The notes beneath the pieces were generated by a model. The model saw only the letters and a list, made by a program, of their open reading frames with translations, ran no database searches and had not been told where the DNA came from. A program made the position numbers and the translations under genes. A stretch of DNA of 64,000 bases from Clostridium frigoris (lineage in GTDB: Bacteria > Bacillota > Clostridia > Clostridiales > Clostridiaceae), in NCBI RefSeq assembly GCF_018861865.1, contig NZ_JAHLDV010000008.1, forward strand, positions 61,209-125,208. Reading direction: 5' to 3'. Shown in pieces: positions 18,835 through 30,024 of the stretch. Position 1 is the first letter of the stretch. Each line of letters starts with the position of its first letter.

Positions 18835-19284
18835 TTATTTACTATATTTTTTTTCAATTTCAGTAATTTTATCAATTCTTCTTTGATGCCTTTCTCCTAA
18901 GAATTTAGCATTTATAAAAGTATCTACTATGTCTATTGCTAATCCTATTCCGGTAGTTCGTTCTCCAAGTGTAAGTATGTTAGCATTATTATGTTCACGC
19001 GTTGCATGGGCACTAAAAGTATCACCACATAATGCAGCCCGTATTCCAGGTACTTTATTAGCACAAATGCTTACTCCAATCCCTGTACCACATACGAGTA
19101 TTCCAAGTTTAAAGTTTCCTGCTACTACTTCCTCCGCAACCTTTAGTGCATAATCCGGATAATCACAGGAATCTTCAGTATGAGTACCAAAGTCTGTTAC
19201 CTCAATATTTTTACTCTTTAGGTGTTTAATTATTTCTTTTTTCAAGTTCAAACCACCATGATCACTACCCAATGCTATTCTCAT
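18835..19284 (-). CDS. rpiB: Ribose-5-phosphate isomerase B
   Basis: A 149-residue isomerase interconverting ribose-5-P and ribulose-5-P in the non-oxidative pentose phosphate pathway. The N-terminal GSDHGGLNLKKEI, the catalytic Cys in CGTGIGVSICANK and the AHATREHNNANILTLGER segment identify the RpiB/LacAB family. The start at 19284 follows TTTGGAGGTG; the upstream in-frame extension to 19350 is hydrophobic and has no site. Confidence 0.96.
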   Translation of the reverse strand: MRIALGSDHGGLNLKKEIIKHLKSKNIEVTDFGTHTEDSCDYPDYALKVAEEVVAGNFKLGILVCGTGIGVSICANKVPGIRAALCGDTFSAHATREHNNANILTLGERTTGIGLAIDIVDTFINAKFLGERHQRRIDKITEIEKKYSK

Positions 19285-19359
19285 TATAAAGCACCTCCAA
19301 ATTTTTTTTGTTATAATATATAATATTACAAAAAAAGAAGATATCGGCATTTAAATAAA

Positions 19360-19557
19360 CTATTCAAATGCTACTATCTTCCATATCTTATCAAATAATA
19401 AATACACATTATTTTTTGAAGCTTTAATTTGTTTTGAAGAAAATAAAATATTTCTAATTTGGGGGACTATATTATTTACAATACATATTTTATTGAAAAT
19501 AGCTTCTAATATATAGCTTCTTTTCATTTTTTCATTACAAACATATAATATATCCAT
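19360..19557 (-). CDS. Truncated low-molecular-weight phosphatase-like protein (ywlE remnant)
   Basis: A 65-residue ORF in the position where Firmicutes carry ywlE (protein-arginine/tyrosine phosphatase, normally about 150 residues) between the sua5-like gene and rpiB. The beginning MDILYVCNEKMKRSYILEAI aligns with the family's VCxGNxCRSPMAEAI: Cys7, Arg13 and Ser14 keep the CX5RS phosphate-binding loop, but the glycine and asparagine of the loop are gone and the remaining 45 residues show no DP catalytic acid. A good AAGGAGG site precedes the ATG at 19557, so it is probably still translated. It is either a decaying gene or a small repurposed protein. Confidence 0.65.
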   Translation of the reverse strand: MDILYVCNEKMKRSYILEAIFNKICIVNNIVPQIRNILFSSKQIKASKNNVYLLFDKIWKIVAFE

Positions 19558-19578
19558 AGTCATCCTCCTTATATTTTC

Positions 19579-20625
19579 CTATACGTAAGTTATATCAAAA
19601 CCTGCAGATTTCTTAAGCCTATTCATTATAGCATATCCTAGGCCCTTTTCCTCAAAGGCTTCTGATAATATTAAATCTACATCTATAGCATCAAAACTCC
19701 TTAAAACTTCAAATAGGTTTCTACCCACGGTCTCTAACTGTTTTCTATCTCCTAAGGAAACAACAGTGCCAAAAGGATATCTATCTTTAGTTTCGTCTGT
19801 TGCAATAATCCCTATTTTTTTGTTGCCCATATTAGTTTGCACTATTTCATTGATTTTTGCAATAGTTTTCTCTATGTCTCCACATATAATTTTTACTGGA
19901 GCTTTTGGTGCATAATGTCTATACTTCATACCAGGTGCCTTAGGCTTAAAATCTTTTTTTGGTTTAGACATTACATTCTTATCAATATATATATCCTCAT
20001 CTATATCTCTTAGCATCTCAATAGTTATAGCTCCTGGTCTAAGTATACAAAGTGGAGTGCAAGTGCAATCAACTATTGTTGACTCAATGCCTATTGGGCT
20101 TTTCTCTCCACCTAGAATATATTCTATCTTTCCACTTAAATCTTCAATACAACTTTCCACCTCTGTAGGGCTAGGTCTACCAGATATATTAGCTGATGGA
20201 GCCGCAATAGGTGTTCCAGCTGCTTCAATAAGTTTTCTCGCAATAACGCTTGATGGCATACGTATGCCTACAGTATCAAGGCCCGCACTTGTAGTATTTG
20301 GAACCAAATCAGATTTATTGAAAATTAGTGTTATTGGTCCTGGCCAGTATTTACTCATTATTTCCTTAGCTATATCGGGTACTTCTTTAACTAAGCACTC
20401 TATATTGCGATTAGCTACATGTACAATAAGTGGATTATCCTGTGGTCTACCTTTAGCCTTAAAAATTTTTTCTACAGCTGTCTTGTCTAATGCATTTGCT
20501 CCAAGGCCATAAACCGTTTCTGTTGGGAAAGCAACTAATCCACCATTTTTTATAACTAGACCTGCTTCATTAACTATGTCTTGCGCTATATTATTTACAT
20601 CTAAAATCACAATCTTTGTATCCAT
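19579..20625 (-). CDS. tsaC: L-threonylcarbamoyladenylate synthase (Sua5/YwlC)
   Basis: This 348-residue enzyme makes threonylcarbamoyl-AMP from threonine, bicarbonate and ATP for the t6A modification at tRNA position 37. The N-terminal YrdC domain (about 15-205) contains AFPTETVYGLGANA, KAKGRPQDNPLIVH and SAPSANISGRPSPT; the C-terminal Sua5 domain (about 220-345) is also present, as in YwlC/Sua5 rather than the short TsaC. The start at 20625 follows AAGAGGTG. Confidence 0.96.
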   Translation of the reverse strand: MDTKIVILDVNNIAQDIVNEAGLVIKNGGLVAFPTETVYGLGANALDKTAVEKIFKAKGRPQDNPLIVHVANRNIECLVKEVPDIAKEIMSKYWPGPITLIFNKSDLVPNTTSAGLDTVGIRMPSSVIARKLIEAAGTPIAAPSANISGRPSPTEVESCIEDLSGKIEYILGGEKSPIGIESTIVDCTCTPLCILRPGAITIEMLRDIDEDIYIDKNVMSKPKKDFKPKAPGMKYRHYAPKAPVKIICGDIEKTIAKINEIVQTNMGNKKIGIIATDETKDRYPFGTVVSLGDRKQLETVGRNLFEVLRSFDAIDVDLILSEAFEEKGLGYAIMNRLKKSAGFDITYV

Positions 20626-20652
20626 CCTTACACCTCTTAGTTTTAGAAACAC

Positions 20653-21228
20653 TTAATCTCTATATTCTTTTATATTTTCTATAGCATCATCTGAAAATAC
20701 TGCTTGATCACAAGTTTTATATAAAACATTTAATAAACTATATTTTTTAAATCCACCGTTATTAATCACAAAATAGAAATATGTTTTTTCTGGATTTTGA
20801 AGCTTAATATCAATATACATTTTAGCTACATAAGGATATTTCATAAAAAAATTTATATCCACAGGGCGAATTTTTTTATTTCTAAACCCAGATTTTGTTA
20901 TTATAATGATCCTTAAATTCCTACCATGGCCTTCTGTATGTACTAAATCAACCTTTTTACATATAATAATAAATTTAACCTTTGTTATTCCACACAATAT
21001 ACTTATTTTATAACCATTCTGCTTAAAATCAATATATTCTTCATTAATTCTAAGCAGTAGCACAAAAGTAATCATTACCTCAATGAAAATTAAATAAATT
21101 GCAAAAAAAGCATTCATAATTTTTGATATCATTAGTACAATTGGTAATAAAACAAAAATAAAGCACATTGATAGCATAAACCCTTCATAAGTTTTTTTTT
21201 GCTTTCTAATGGCTTTATTTATATTCAT
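20653..21228 (-). CDS. Membrane protein of unknown function
   Basis: A 191-residue protein that I do not recognise. Two adjacent hydrophobic helices occupy about 18-63; the rest is a basic soluble domain of about 125 residues rich in Lys, Ile and Tyr. The topology resembles PH-like YdbS/YcxB membrane proteins, but I see no diagnostic motif. The start at 21228 follows GAAAGGTG. It lies between prfA and the sua5-like gene and is probably cotranscribed with them. Confidence 0.75.
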   Translation of the reverse strand: MNINKAIRKQKKTYEGFMLSMCFIFVLLPIVLMISKIMNAFFAIYLIFIEVMITFVLLLRINEEYIDFKQNGYKISILCGITKVKFIIICKKVDLVHTEGHGRNLRIIIITKSGFRNKKIRPVDINFFMKYPYVAKMYIDIKLQNPEKTYFYFVINNGGFKKYSLLNVLYKTCDQAVFSDDAIENIKEYRD

Positions 21229-21256
21229 AATTTCACCTTTCACTCATAATAATATT

Positions 21257-22336
21257 TTAGTTATTATTATTACCCATTGCTTTCATCTTTTCTGCTTGAT
21301 CAGCTGTTATTAAGCTATTAAGCATTTCATCTATGTCTCCATCAAGAAAAGCATCTAGTTTATACAAGGTTAACCCGATTCTATGATCAGTTATCCTGCC
21401 TTGAGGATAATTATATGTTCTTATTCTCTCACTTCTATCTCCCGTACCTACTTGACTCTTTCTCTCTTCAGCTATCCCTGCTGATCTCTCAGCTTCAGCT
21501 CTATCAAACAATCTAGATTTTAGTATTTTAAGAGCTTTTTCTTTATTCTTTAACTGGGATTTTTCATCCTGGCAAGAAACTACAAGTCCTGTTGGAATAT
21601 GCGTCATTCTTACTGCTGAATCTGTTGTATTAACGCATTGTCCTCCATTACCAGATGCTCTAAACACATCTATTCTTAAATCATTAGCATTAACTTCAAT
21701 ATCCACATCGTCAACTTCAGGTAAAACTGCTACAGTAGCTGTAGACGTATGAATCCTTCCACTTGACTCTGTGTCTGGAACCCTTTGGACTCTATGCACT
21801 CCACTTTCATATTTGAATTTACTATAGGTAGATTCACCTTTTATCATAAACACTATTTCTTTGAATCCACCAATATCAGTTTCATTAGCGCTCATAACTT
21901 CAACTTTCCATCTATTACGCTCTGCATATCTTGTATACATTCTAAAAAGATTTGCTGCAAATAGTGCGGCTTCATCTCCACCAGCCCCTGCTCTAATTTC
22001 CACAAATACATTTCTCTCATCATTTGGATCCTTAGGCAAAAGTAAAATTCTTAATTCTTCTTGTGTTGTTTCCTTAATTTCATTTAATTCTTTAATTTCC
22101 TCTTGAATCATATCTTTCATTTCTTTATCTGATTCTTCTTTAAGCATTTCTTTATTTGTTTCTAAATCTTGTTTAGCTTTTTTATATATTCTATATTTTA
22201 TAACAATTATTTCGAGTCCCGCGTGTTCTTTGCATAGTTTTTGCCATTCCTTTTGATTAGCTATAACCAATGGATCGCCAATTTTCATTGAAAGTTCATC
22301 ATACTTATTTTCCGTAAAATCCAGTCTATCTAACAT
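21257..22336 (-). CDS. prfA: Peptide chain release factor 1
   Basis: A 359-residue class I release factor for UAA and UAG. The codon-recognition loop is [14 protein letters not shown], with PDT at the PxT position that marks RF1, and the peptidyl-tRNA hydrolysis motif is [12 protein letters not shown]-terminal coiled coil (about 30-110) and length are normal. CGGAGTGATAAAA precedes the ATG at 22336; three codons upstream there is an in-frame GTG that fits less well. Confidence 0.98.
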   Translation of the reverse strand: MLDRLDFTENKYDELSMKIGDPLVIANQKEWQKLCKEHAGLEIIVIKYRIYKKAKQDLETNKEMLKEESDKEMKDMIQEEIKELNEIKETTQEELRILLLPKDPNDERNVFVEIRAGAGGDEAALFAANLFRMYTRYAERNRWKVEVMSANETDIGGFKEIVFMIKGESTYSKFKYESGVHRVQRVPDTESSGRIHTSTATVAVLPEVDDVDIEVNANDLRIDVFRASGNGGQCVNTTDSAVRMTHIPTGLVVSCQDEKSQLKNKEKALKILKSRLFDRAEAERSAGIAEERKSQVGTGDRSERIRTYNYPQGRITDHRIGLTLYKLDAFLDGDIDEMLNSLITADQAEKMKAMGNNNN

Positions 22337-22452
22337 TTTTATCACTCCGTATATATATTTTCACATTACTTAATTATATCATAATCGGATACAATATACA
22401 AATTACTTCCACCCGCTTATTACCTTTATTTAACATCTGATTTGCTAGGCAA

Positions 22453-23340
22453 CTAATCCATTATAGTGGCCTTAATAACCCTATCATTTCCCGATAAATC
22501 TTTAATACATTCTATATTATTAAATCCTGATTTAGATAATATACCCGTAACTAATTCCTTTTGATCGTATCCTATTTCAAAAGCTAAAATTCCACCTTTT
22601 TTTAAAACCTGTTCACTTTCTTTTGTGATTCTCCTGTAAAAATCAAGACCATCTTCACCACCACATAGTGCTATAAATGGTTCATATCCCTTTACATCTT
22701 CCATCAAAGTAGGTATAACCTCTTCTTTTATATATGGTGGATTAGATACTATTACATCAAATTTTTTATGTTGTTTAATTGCTATTTGTAACAAATCACC
22801 TTGCCCTATGTTAATTCTTTTAGATAATTTAAACCTTTCTATATTTAGTTTTGCAACAGCTAAAGCCTCTTCTGATATATCATAAAGCGTCACTCTAGCC
22901 TCTTTAATAAATTCAGCTATCGATATACCAATAGCTCCACTCCCAGTACAAACATCACATATCTGCGTAAAGCCTTTTTCCTTTACACATTTTATTACTT
23001 CCTCAACCAAAATTTCAGTATCAGGTCTCGGTATTAATACTCCTGGTTTTACTATAAAATCCATACCCATAAATTCACACTCGCCAAGAATGTATTTTAT
23101 AGGCATTTTATTTTTTCTAATCTCAATTAACATAAAAAACTCATTTTCTTGCTCTATATTAAGTTTAAAGTCTCTATTAATCATTATGAACAATTTATCC
23201 TTATTTAAAACCTTACCAAGTAAAAGTTGTGAATCTAACAAATAACTTTCAATATTAACCTTTTTTAAAATTTCATATGACTCTAAAAGTACTTCTTGTA
23301 TAGTATTTTCTTTAATTATATTAATTTTCACAACCTCCAT
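22453..23340 (-). CDS. prmC: Release factor glutamine methyltransferase PrmC
   Basis: A 295-residue SAM-dependent methyltransferase that methylates the GGQ glutamine of release factors. The N-terminal helical domain (about 1-90) is followed by a Rossmann domain with the SAM motif DVCTGSGAIGISIA and the active-site VSNPPY. It precedes its substrate gene prfA, as in most bacteria. The start is uncertain: the ATG at 23340 has no clear site, and GGAGG lies inside the first codons just before a possible GTG start four codons later. Confidence 0.95.
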   Translation of the reverse strand: MEVVKINIIKENTIQEVLLESYEILKKVNIESYLLDSQLLLGKVLNKDKLFIMINRDFKLNIEQENEFFMLIEIRKNKMPIKYILGECEFMGMDFIVKPGVLIPRPDTEILVEEVIKCVKEKGFTQICDVCTGSGAIGISIAEFIKEARVTLYDISEEALAVAKLNIERFKLSKRINIGQGDLLQIAIKQHKKFDVIVSNPPYIKEEVIPTLMEDVKGYEPFIALCGGEDGLDFYRRITKESEQVLKKGGILAFEIGYDQKELVTGILSKSGFNNIECIKDLSGNDRVIKATIMD

Positions 23341-23385
23341 TCATTCTTTGCAAATATTCTTAATATTTTCAATATTTCATATTAA

Positions 23386-24291
23386 TTAATCTACAATTCC
23401 CTCTGCAGCTTTAAGTGCTCTTATTGCAACCTCTAATTGAGATAAATTCGGTTCTCTTGTGGTTAAGTTTTGTAATTCAAGTCCTGGATAAGAAAGAATT
23501 TTAGCTAAATTACTATCGCTTTTCCCCATCCATCTAATAATTTCATAACTTATACCTGAAATCAAAGGAAGTAATATAATTCTATACATTATTCTCTCCC
23601 CAATTGAGTTCCAACCAGTTAAAGAAAACACTATAATGCTAACTATCATAACTAAAAATAAGAAATTCGTTCCACATCTTGGATGTAGTCTTCCAAATTT
23701 AGATGCATTTTCTGGAGTTAATTCAACTTCGCTCTCATAACAAAATATAGTTTTATGTTCTGCACCATGATACTCATACACTCTCTTAATATCTTCCATT
23801 TTTCCTATTAGATACACATACAACAAAAATATCAACACTCTAATAATTCCCTCTACAATATTCATGCCCATAGTGCTTGCACCCAATTTACTAAACAAAT
23901 TAGCTACAAGCGTTGGTAAAATAAAAAACAACCCTACTGAGAAGACCAAAGAAATTACAAGAGATATCCCCATAATTACATCATTACTTTTATCTTTGAA
24001 CATTTTTTGTATAACTTTATCTAATTTCGAAGGTTCTCCTTCCTCTTCAAAAAAAGAAGCTGAATAATTCAGAGTTTTTACGCCTATAATTAATGATTCA
24101 ATTAAAGAAATGAATCCTCTTATTATTGGTAGTCCTACTAATTTATTTTTTTTAGTATATGAGGTATAGCCTTTTTTCTCTATCACGATTTCCCCCTGCT
24201 CAGTTCTCACCGCAGTTGCAATTCCATCGCTCCCCCTCATCATAACTCCTTCAATTACTGCTTGACCCCCCACACTCGTCTTTCTAGCCAT
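23386..24291 (-). CDS. DUF1385 membrane protein (YqhQ family)
   Basis: A 301-residue protein opening with TSVGGQAVIEGVMMRG, the hallmark of the DUF1385/YqhQ family. At least four hydrophobic helices lie between about 85 and 265, and the central HGAEHKT motif with CYE is conserved and could bind metal. Its biochemical role is unknown. The start at 24291 follows GAGGGGGG; it overlaps the end of tdk only if the longer upstream frame is used. Cotranscription with tdk and prmC is typical in clostridia. Confidence 0.92.
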   Translation of the reverse strand: MARKTSVGGQAVIEGVMMRGSDGIATAVRTEQGEIVIEKKGYTSYTKKNKLVGLPIIRGFISLIESLIIGVKTLNYSASFFEEEGEPSKLDKVIQKMFKDKSNDVIMGISLVISLVFSVGLFFILPTLVANLFSKLGASTMGMNIVEGIIRVLIFLLYVYLIGKMEDIKRVYEYHGAEHKTIFCYESEVELTPENASKFGRLHPRCGTNFLFLVMIVSIIVFSLTGWNSIGERIMYRIILLPLISGISYEIIRWMGKSDSNLAKILSYPGLELQNLTTREPNLSQLEVAIRALKAAEGIVD

Positions 24292-24293
24292 AG

Positions 24294-24878
24294 TTAACCC
24301 CCCTCTTTTGGTACTATATGACACTTTCTGCATCTTGCTTCATAAGACTCCGTAGCTCCAATTAATACAATTTTATCTTCGTATTTAGCTGGTTTTCCAT
24401 TAATTAAACGTTGGGTTCTAGTAGCAGGATTACCACAAACCACACAAATCGCCTGAATTTTATCAACAAATTCTGCTATTGCCAGAAGTGCTGGTATAGG
24501 TCCAAAAGGTTCACCTCTAAAATCCATATCCAGACCCGCACATATAACTCTTTTATCATCATCCGCAAGCGATGTAATTATATCTATAATACCCTCGTCG
24601 AAAAACTGCACCTCGTCTATGGCAATAACTTGTGTATCAACATCTAAAAGTTCTAATATTTGTGAGCTATCCTTAACCCTGACTGCCTCTTCCTTTTCTC
24701 CACAATGAGATACCACATCGTCTTTACTATATCTATTATCGATTTCTGGCTTAAAAACCTGTACTTTCTGCTTTGCAATTTTAGTTCTTCTTATTCTGCG
24801 TATAAGTTCTTCAGATTTTCCACTGTACATAGGTCCTATGATAACTTCTACCCAGCCATGATTCTTTGGTCCGTACAT
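24294..24878 (-). CDS. tdk: Thymidine kinase (type II)
   Basis: A 194-residue tetrameric kinase of thymidine salvage. P-loop [14 protein letters not shown] at about 12-25, Walker B IDEVQFF, the lasso-domain zinc cysteines (CVVCGN and CRKCH) and the thymidine-binding YEARCRKC segment are all visible. CTGGAGGAATAA precedes the ATG. It is the first gene of the minus-strand run that continues to upp. Confidence 0.98.
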   Translation of the reverse strand: MYGPKNHGWVEVIIGPMYSGKSEELIRRIRRTKIAKQKVQVFKPEIDNRYSKDDVVSHCGEKEEAVRVKDSSQILELLDVDTQVIAIDEVQFFDEGIIDIITSLADDDKRVICAGLDMDFRGEPFGPIPALLAIAEFVDKIQAICVVCGNPATRTQRLINGKPAKYEDKIVLIGATESYEARCRKCHIVPKEGG

Positions 24879-25002
24879 ATTTATTCCTCCAGTTTATTAA
24901 TCCATATCTCAAAATTACAGTTAATTCAAATAAAAATTTTAACCATATATATTTTATCAAATATATACTATATAATAAAGTAAAAAAATAATTTTATTCT
25001 TA

Positions 25003-25032
25003 TTGACTTAATTATTAATTATATGATAAAAT
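25003..25032 (+). promoter_or_regulatory. Putative rpmE promoter
   Basis: TTGACT (25003-25008), 18 bases, TAAAAT (25027-25032), about 52 bases upstream of the rpmE ATG. Confidence 0.55.
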
Positions 25033-25083
25033 TGAATAGTTGACAATACGGGTATATATTTATTTTAAAAAGAGGTGAAAAAT

Positions 25084-25302
25084 ATGCAAAAAGAAATACA
25101 ACCAGAATATCATCACGATACAATTGTTAAATGCGCATGTGGAAACACTTTTACTACAGGATCTACTAAACAAGAACTTAAAGTAGACGTATGTTCTAAT
25201 TGCCATCCATTCTATACTGGTAAGCAAAAGAATATTGATGCCGGTGGAAGAGTTGATAGATTCATGAAGAAATTTAACATAAAAAGAGAAGATGCAGAAT
25301 AA
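25084..25302 (+). CDS. rpmE: 50S ribosomal protein L31
   Basis: A 72-residue zinc-type L31. The four ligands are in CACG and CSNC, followed by HPFYTGKQK and the C-terminal [10 protein letters not shown]. Being the Cys-containing form, it would be the one replaced by a Cys-free paralogue under zinc limitation in bacteria that have both. AGAGGTGAAAAAT precedes the ATG at 25084. Confidence 0.98.
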   Translation: MQKEIQPEYHHDTIVKCACGNTFTTGSTKQELKVDVCSNCHPFYTGKQKNIDAGGRVDRFMKKFNIKREDAE

Positions 25303-25308
25303 TATAGC

Positions 25309-25343
25309 AATGGAAAAGATTTAATTATCTTTTCCATTTTTTC
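25309..25343 (+). terminator. rpmE terminator
   Basis: AATGGAAAAGAT and ATCTTTTCCATT make a 12-bp stem with a six-base loop, followed by a T-rich tail. Confidence 0.9.
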
Positions 25344-25358
25344 ATTTATAAAAATAAG

Positions 25359-25407
25359 TGGCATATAATAAGATTAAGCAATAATTATACCATCTTATTA
25401 TATGCCA
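25359..25407 (-). terminator. rho terminator (long hairpin)
   Basis: A perfect 16-bp stem (TGGCATATAATAAGAT and its complement) with a 17-base loop follows rho on the minus strand, with a moderate T-rich tail toward rpmE. Confidence 0.75.
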
Positions 25408-25423
25408 TTTAAATACTTTATAT

Positions 25424-25489
25424 TAATCATCTCTTTCAGAGCTGCTAATCATCTCTTTCAGAGCTGCATGTCATCTCTTTCAGACCTGC
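25424..25489. repeat. Three tandem 22-bp repeats after rho
   Basis: Units at 25424-25445, 25446-25467 and 25468-25489. The first two are identical (TAATCATCTCTTTCAGAGCT plus GC); the third has four changes. They begin four bases past the rho stop and resemble the triplet repeat at 31032. Confidence 0.9.
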
Positions 25490-25492
25490 GTA

Positions 25493-26962
25493 TTATCTAG
25501 CTAATAATTCAAAATTCTTATTTATCATTTCTAAAAATTCCTTATTACTCTTAGTCGTAGATAATAAATTCAGAAGTTTCTCTGTTACGCCCAAAGCATT
25601 GCCTTCTCTATACATTATCTTTCTTAGATTATATATAGTCTCCATCTCAATCTTTGTAAGTAATAAATCTTCTCTTCTTGTCCCTGATTTGTAGATATCC
25701 ACAGCTGGAAATATTCTTCTTTCTTGAAGTTTTCTATCTAAGTGAACCTCCATGTTACCTGTACCCTTAAATTCTTCAAAGATCATATCATCCATTCTGC
25801 TTCCTGTTTCCACGAGTGCTGTTGCAAGTATAGTTAAACTTCCACCCTCTTCAATGTTTCTAGCTGCTCCAAAGAATTTTTTTGGCATTAAGAGTGCACT
25901 AGGATCAAGTCCTCCAGATAAAGTTCTTCCAGAAGGTGTTATAGTTAAATTGTAGGCTCTAGCAAGCCTAGTTAAACTATCTAGTAGGATAACTACGTCT
26001 TGACCTTGTTCCACCATTCTTTTAGCTCTTTCAAGCACCATAGAAGCTACTTTCGTATGATGATCCGGTTCTTCATCAAATGTTGAATATATAACCTCAC
26101 CTTTAATTGATCTTTGCATGTCAGTTACTTCTTCTGGTCTCTCATCTATTAAAACAACTATTAATTTTACTTCTGGGTGATTTATAGAGATACTATTAGC
26201 GATTTTTTTAAGAAGTGTTGTTTTCCCTGCTTTTGGCTGTGCTACAATTATACCTCTCTGTCCTTTACCTATAGGAGAAATAATATCCATCATTCTTGAA
26301 GATAAATCAGCTGCATTAGTTTCAAGTATCAGCCTTTGTGTTGGATAAATAGGTATTAGCTTTTCAAAAGGTTTTCTACCTACTGCTCTTTCTGGATTTT
26401 CTCCATTTACCTTTAGTACGTACAGTAATGCCTTAAATTTTTCGCCTTCCTTAGGTGTTCTGACCTTACCTTCTACCTCATCGCCTGTCTTTAAATTAAA
26501 TCTTCTAATTTGAGATGGTGAAACATAAATATCATCAGAACCTGATAAATAATTGTGTCCTCTTAGAAAACCATAGCTATTATTTTCAATTATTTCGAGA
26601 ACTCCTCTTGCCGAACCCGATTCATTTATCATTTCTTGCAATTGTTCTTTTTTATTTTCATTTTGATTTTTAAAACCTGTATCAATGTTTTCATTCAATA
26701 TAGGTTTAGTCCTTTGAACTGGCTCTGTTTCGATATGTTTTTCTGAATTGTCTATAACATTATCTTCAACTGCAGAAGAGCTTTTGGGACTTATCTTTTC
26801 TCTTAAAATTACTCCATCTTTTTGCATAGAAACTTGTGATGTTTTATTTATCTCTCCAATTAGCTCACTTTTCTTAAGCTTAGAAATATTTTTAATGCCA
26901 AGCTCTTTACATCGCTGCTTTAGCTCGACTACTGTCATATTTTCGAAATCTTCATTTATCAA
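25493..26962 (-). CDS. rho: Transcription termination factor Rho
   Basis: A 489-residue hexameric RNA helicase. The N-terminal Rho-N domain ([15 protein letters not shown]) is followed by a low-complexity, charged insert (about 50-115), the cold-shock RNA-binding fold (GFLRGHNYL...[15 protein letters not shown]) and the ATPase core with Walker [12 protein letters not shown] and [11 protein letters not shown]. The best start is a TTG at 26962, eight bases after GGAGG; the in-frame ATG at 26989 lies before that site and has none of its own. Confidence 0.96.
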   Translation of the reverse strand: MINEDFENMTVVELKQRCKELGIKNISKLKKSELIGEINKTSQVSMQKDGVILREKISPKSSSAVEDNVIDNSEKHIETEPVQRTKPILNENIDTGFKNQNENKKEQLQEMINESGSARGVLEIIENNSYGFLRGHNYLSGSDDIYVSPSQIRRFNLKTGDEVEGKVRTPKEGEKFKALLYVLKVNGENPERAVGRKPFEKLIPIYPTQRLILETNAADLSSRMMDIISPIGKGQRGIIVAQPKAGKTTLLKKIANSISINHPEVKLIVVLIDERPEEVTDMQRSIKGEVIYSTFDEEPDHHTKVASMVLERAKRMVEQGQDVVILLDSLTRLARAYNLTITPSGRTLSGGLDPSALLMPKKFFGAARNIEEGGSLTILATALVETGSRMDDMIFEEFKGTGNMEVHLDRKLQERRIFPAVDIYKSGTRREDLLLTKIEMETIYNLRKIMYREGNALGVTEKLLNLLSTTKSNKEFLEMINKNFELLAR

Positions 26963-27201
26963 AATCTGCACCTCCGAAGGGTATTTCATATGTAATATCT
27001 ATTTTATAAATATCATGGGAATTTAAAACGAGTATACTATCCAATGAATTTTTTGAAATGATATATTGTGTTAATTATATCCTATTTCATAATTTTAATC
27101 CACTCTATTTAAGATTCTCAACTTGTTCTAAAATTATTGAAAAAATATCCCATAGTGTAGACTTTTTTTCATTTGTCCACTCCATAGGATATATTTTAAT
27201 G

Positions 27202-28827
<1,626 letters not shown>

Positions 28828-28925
28828 TTATAACTGATTGTGAGATAACCTTTATTTTTCATATATTGTTGATGTATTCCTATAAAAAACTTTTGAAAGT
28901 TTATATTAATTACTTTTAAAATAGC

Positions 28926-28954
28926 TTGACAAATGTCGTTTACAATTTTATAAT
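28926..28954 (+). promoter_or_regulatory. Exact consensus promoter pointing away from pyrG
   Basis: TTGACA (28926-28931), exactly 17 bases, TATAAT (28949-28954): a full match to the vegetative consensus on the plus strand, the best in the window. No plus-strand gene follows; transcription would start near 28961 and meet a hairpin at once. Confidence 0.75.
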
Positions 28955-28960
28955 AGAAAT

Positions 28961-28993
28961 TACCCTATAAATATAATGGTATAGGTTTTTTTA
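28961..28993 (+). ncRNA. Possible very short transcript ending in a hairpin
   Basis: Right after the promoter at 28926, CCTATA and TATAGG pair around a ten-base loop and are followed by T7. A transcript of about 33 bases would be produced and released. This occupies the 346-base gap between pyrG and the next gene; the remainder is AT-rich and empty. Confidence 0.35.
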
Positions 28994-29155
28994 AAAACAA
29001 TATTAATATCTTATCACATTTTTTTATCATTCACCAGTGTTTTTTTGTTTTTTCGACTTTTAATTTTATTTTTAGAGCTTAAAATTCATATAAATGTAAT
29101 TCTCATTTACTTTATAATCAGCCTTATACTTGCAAATTTCATCATATGCCTATCT

Positions 29156-29443
29156 TTATATCCCTAATATGTTCTCTATTTCAAAATACATTTCTCTAAA
29201 TTCTTTATTAATAAAAAATCGTTCTTCTGCTTTTTTTACCCCATAATTAACAGCTCTTTTGTTAGAAATTAGAAACTTTTTATAAGCGATTTCAACATCA
29301 TCACATTTATGCTTTTGTAATAATAGGAATAATATGTATTTGCATTCTCTATCTTTTAATATTTTTAATGATTCATGCCTTTTAATACCTTTCACATAAC
29401 AGATAGCTTCTATTATCTTTTCATAATCAATATTTTTCAACAT
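29156..29443 (-). CDS. Small conserved-looking protein, function unknown
   Basis: A 95-residue basic, helical protein that I do not recognise. No signal peptide or membrane segment; a stretch ECKYILFLLLQKHKCDDV is the only cysteine-containing part (Cys16, Cys53, Cys65-66 region approximate). Codon use resembles the neighbours, and TTAGGAGTGGTT precedes the ATG, so it is probably real. It sits alone between pyrG and a DUF1934 gene. Confidence 0.7.
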   Translation of the reverse strand: MLKNIDYEKIIEAICYVKGIKRHESLKILKDRECKYILFLLLQKHKCDDVEIAYKKFLISNKRAVNYGVKKAEERFFINKEFREMYFEIENILGI

Positions 29444-29569
29444 TAAACCACTCCTAAGTTTTTTTGAATTATTGTATCAATTAAATTATTGACATTTATT
29501 CATAAAAACTATCCATAAAATGAAATTTATAATTTAAAGCTATATTCTAAATAAAACATAGCCTTATTT

Positions 29570-30010
29570 TTATTGTGCTTTAATCTTAATTTCCAAAATC
29601 GTACTCAAAACTTGTTGGTTTCCTATTATCATATCATAATCTATAAATACATCTCCGCCACCATTATCTACATTCATTTTTAGTTCTCTAGTATCAACTG
29701 TAAGATCTAATGCTCCATGAGGTGTATTATATAGAGTTAAGTCTCTTGAATATTTTTTAAAGTTCATCTCAGTGTTAGTGGTTCCAGTTCTTATAAGTGT
29801 AAATTTTTCTTCATCAATTTTAAATGTAGTAGTGGTTCCTTCCATTCCTGAAATTTCTGTTTCCTCGTATACTGCATAATAGCAATCGCCTTCCTTGTAA
29901 AATTTTCCAGGTGTTACCACCTCAATTTCATCACCATCTTCTTCACTATCGGACTGTCTGCTAACTACTGAAATTACAGCATTCTTCTCCATAACCTTGC
30001 TCTTTTGCAT
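29570..30010 (-). CDS. DUF1934 domain protein (YwiB-like)
   Basis: A 146-residue soluble protein of beta-strand-rich, calycin-like composition (EGDCYYAVYEE, GMEGTTTTFKIDEEKFTLIR, GDVFIDYDM). This pattern, length and the position near pyrG and ddl match the DUF1934/YwiB family, whose ligand is unknown. The start at 30010 follows GAGGAGTAAG. It begins 15 bases after the PP-loop gene. Confidence 0.85.
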   Translation of the reverse strand: MQKSKVMEKNAVISVVSRQSDSEEDGDEIEVVTPGKFYKEGDCYYAVYEETEISGMEGTTTTFKIDEEKFTLIRTGTTNTEMNFKKYSRDLTLYNTPHGALDLTVDTRELKMNVDNGGGDVFIDYDMIIGNQQVLSTILEIKIKAQ

Positions 30011-30024
30011 AAACTTACTCCTCA

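Noticed and set aside
25424..25489. Possible CRISPR array
   Set aside because: The 22-bp units are directly adjacent with no spacers, and there are no cas genes.
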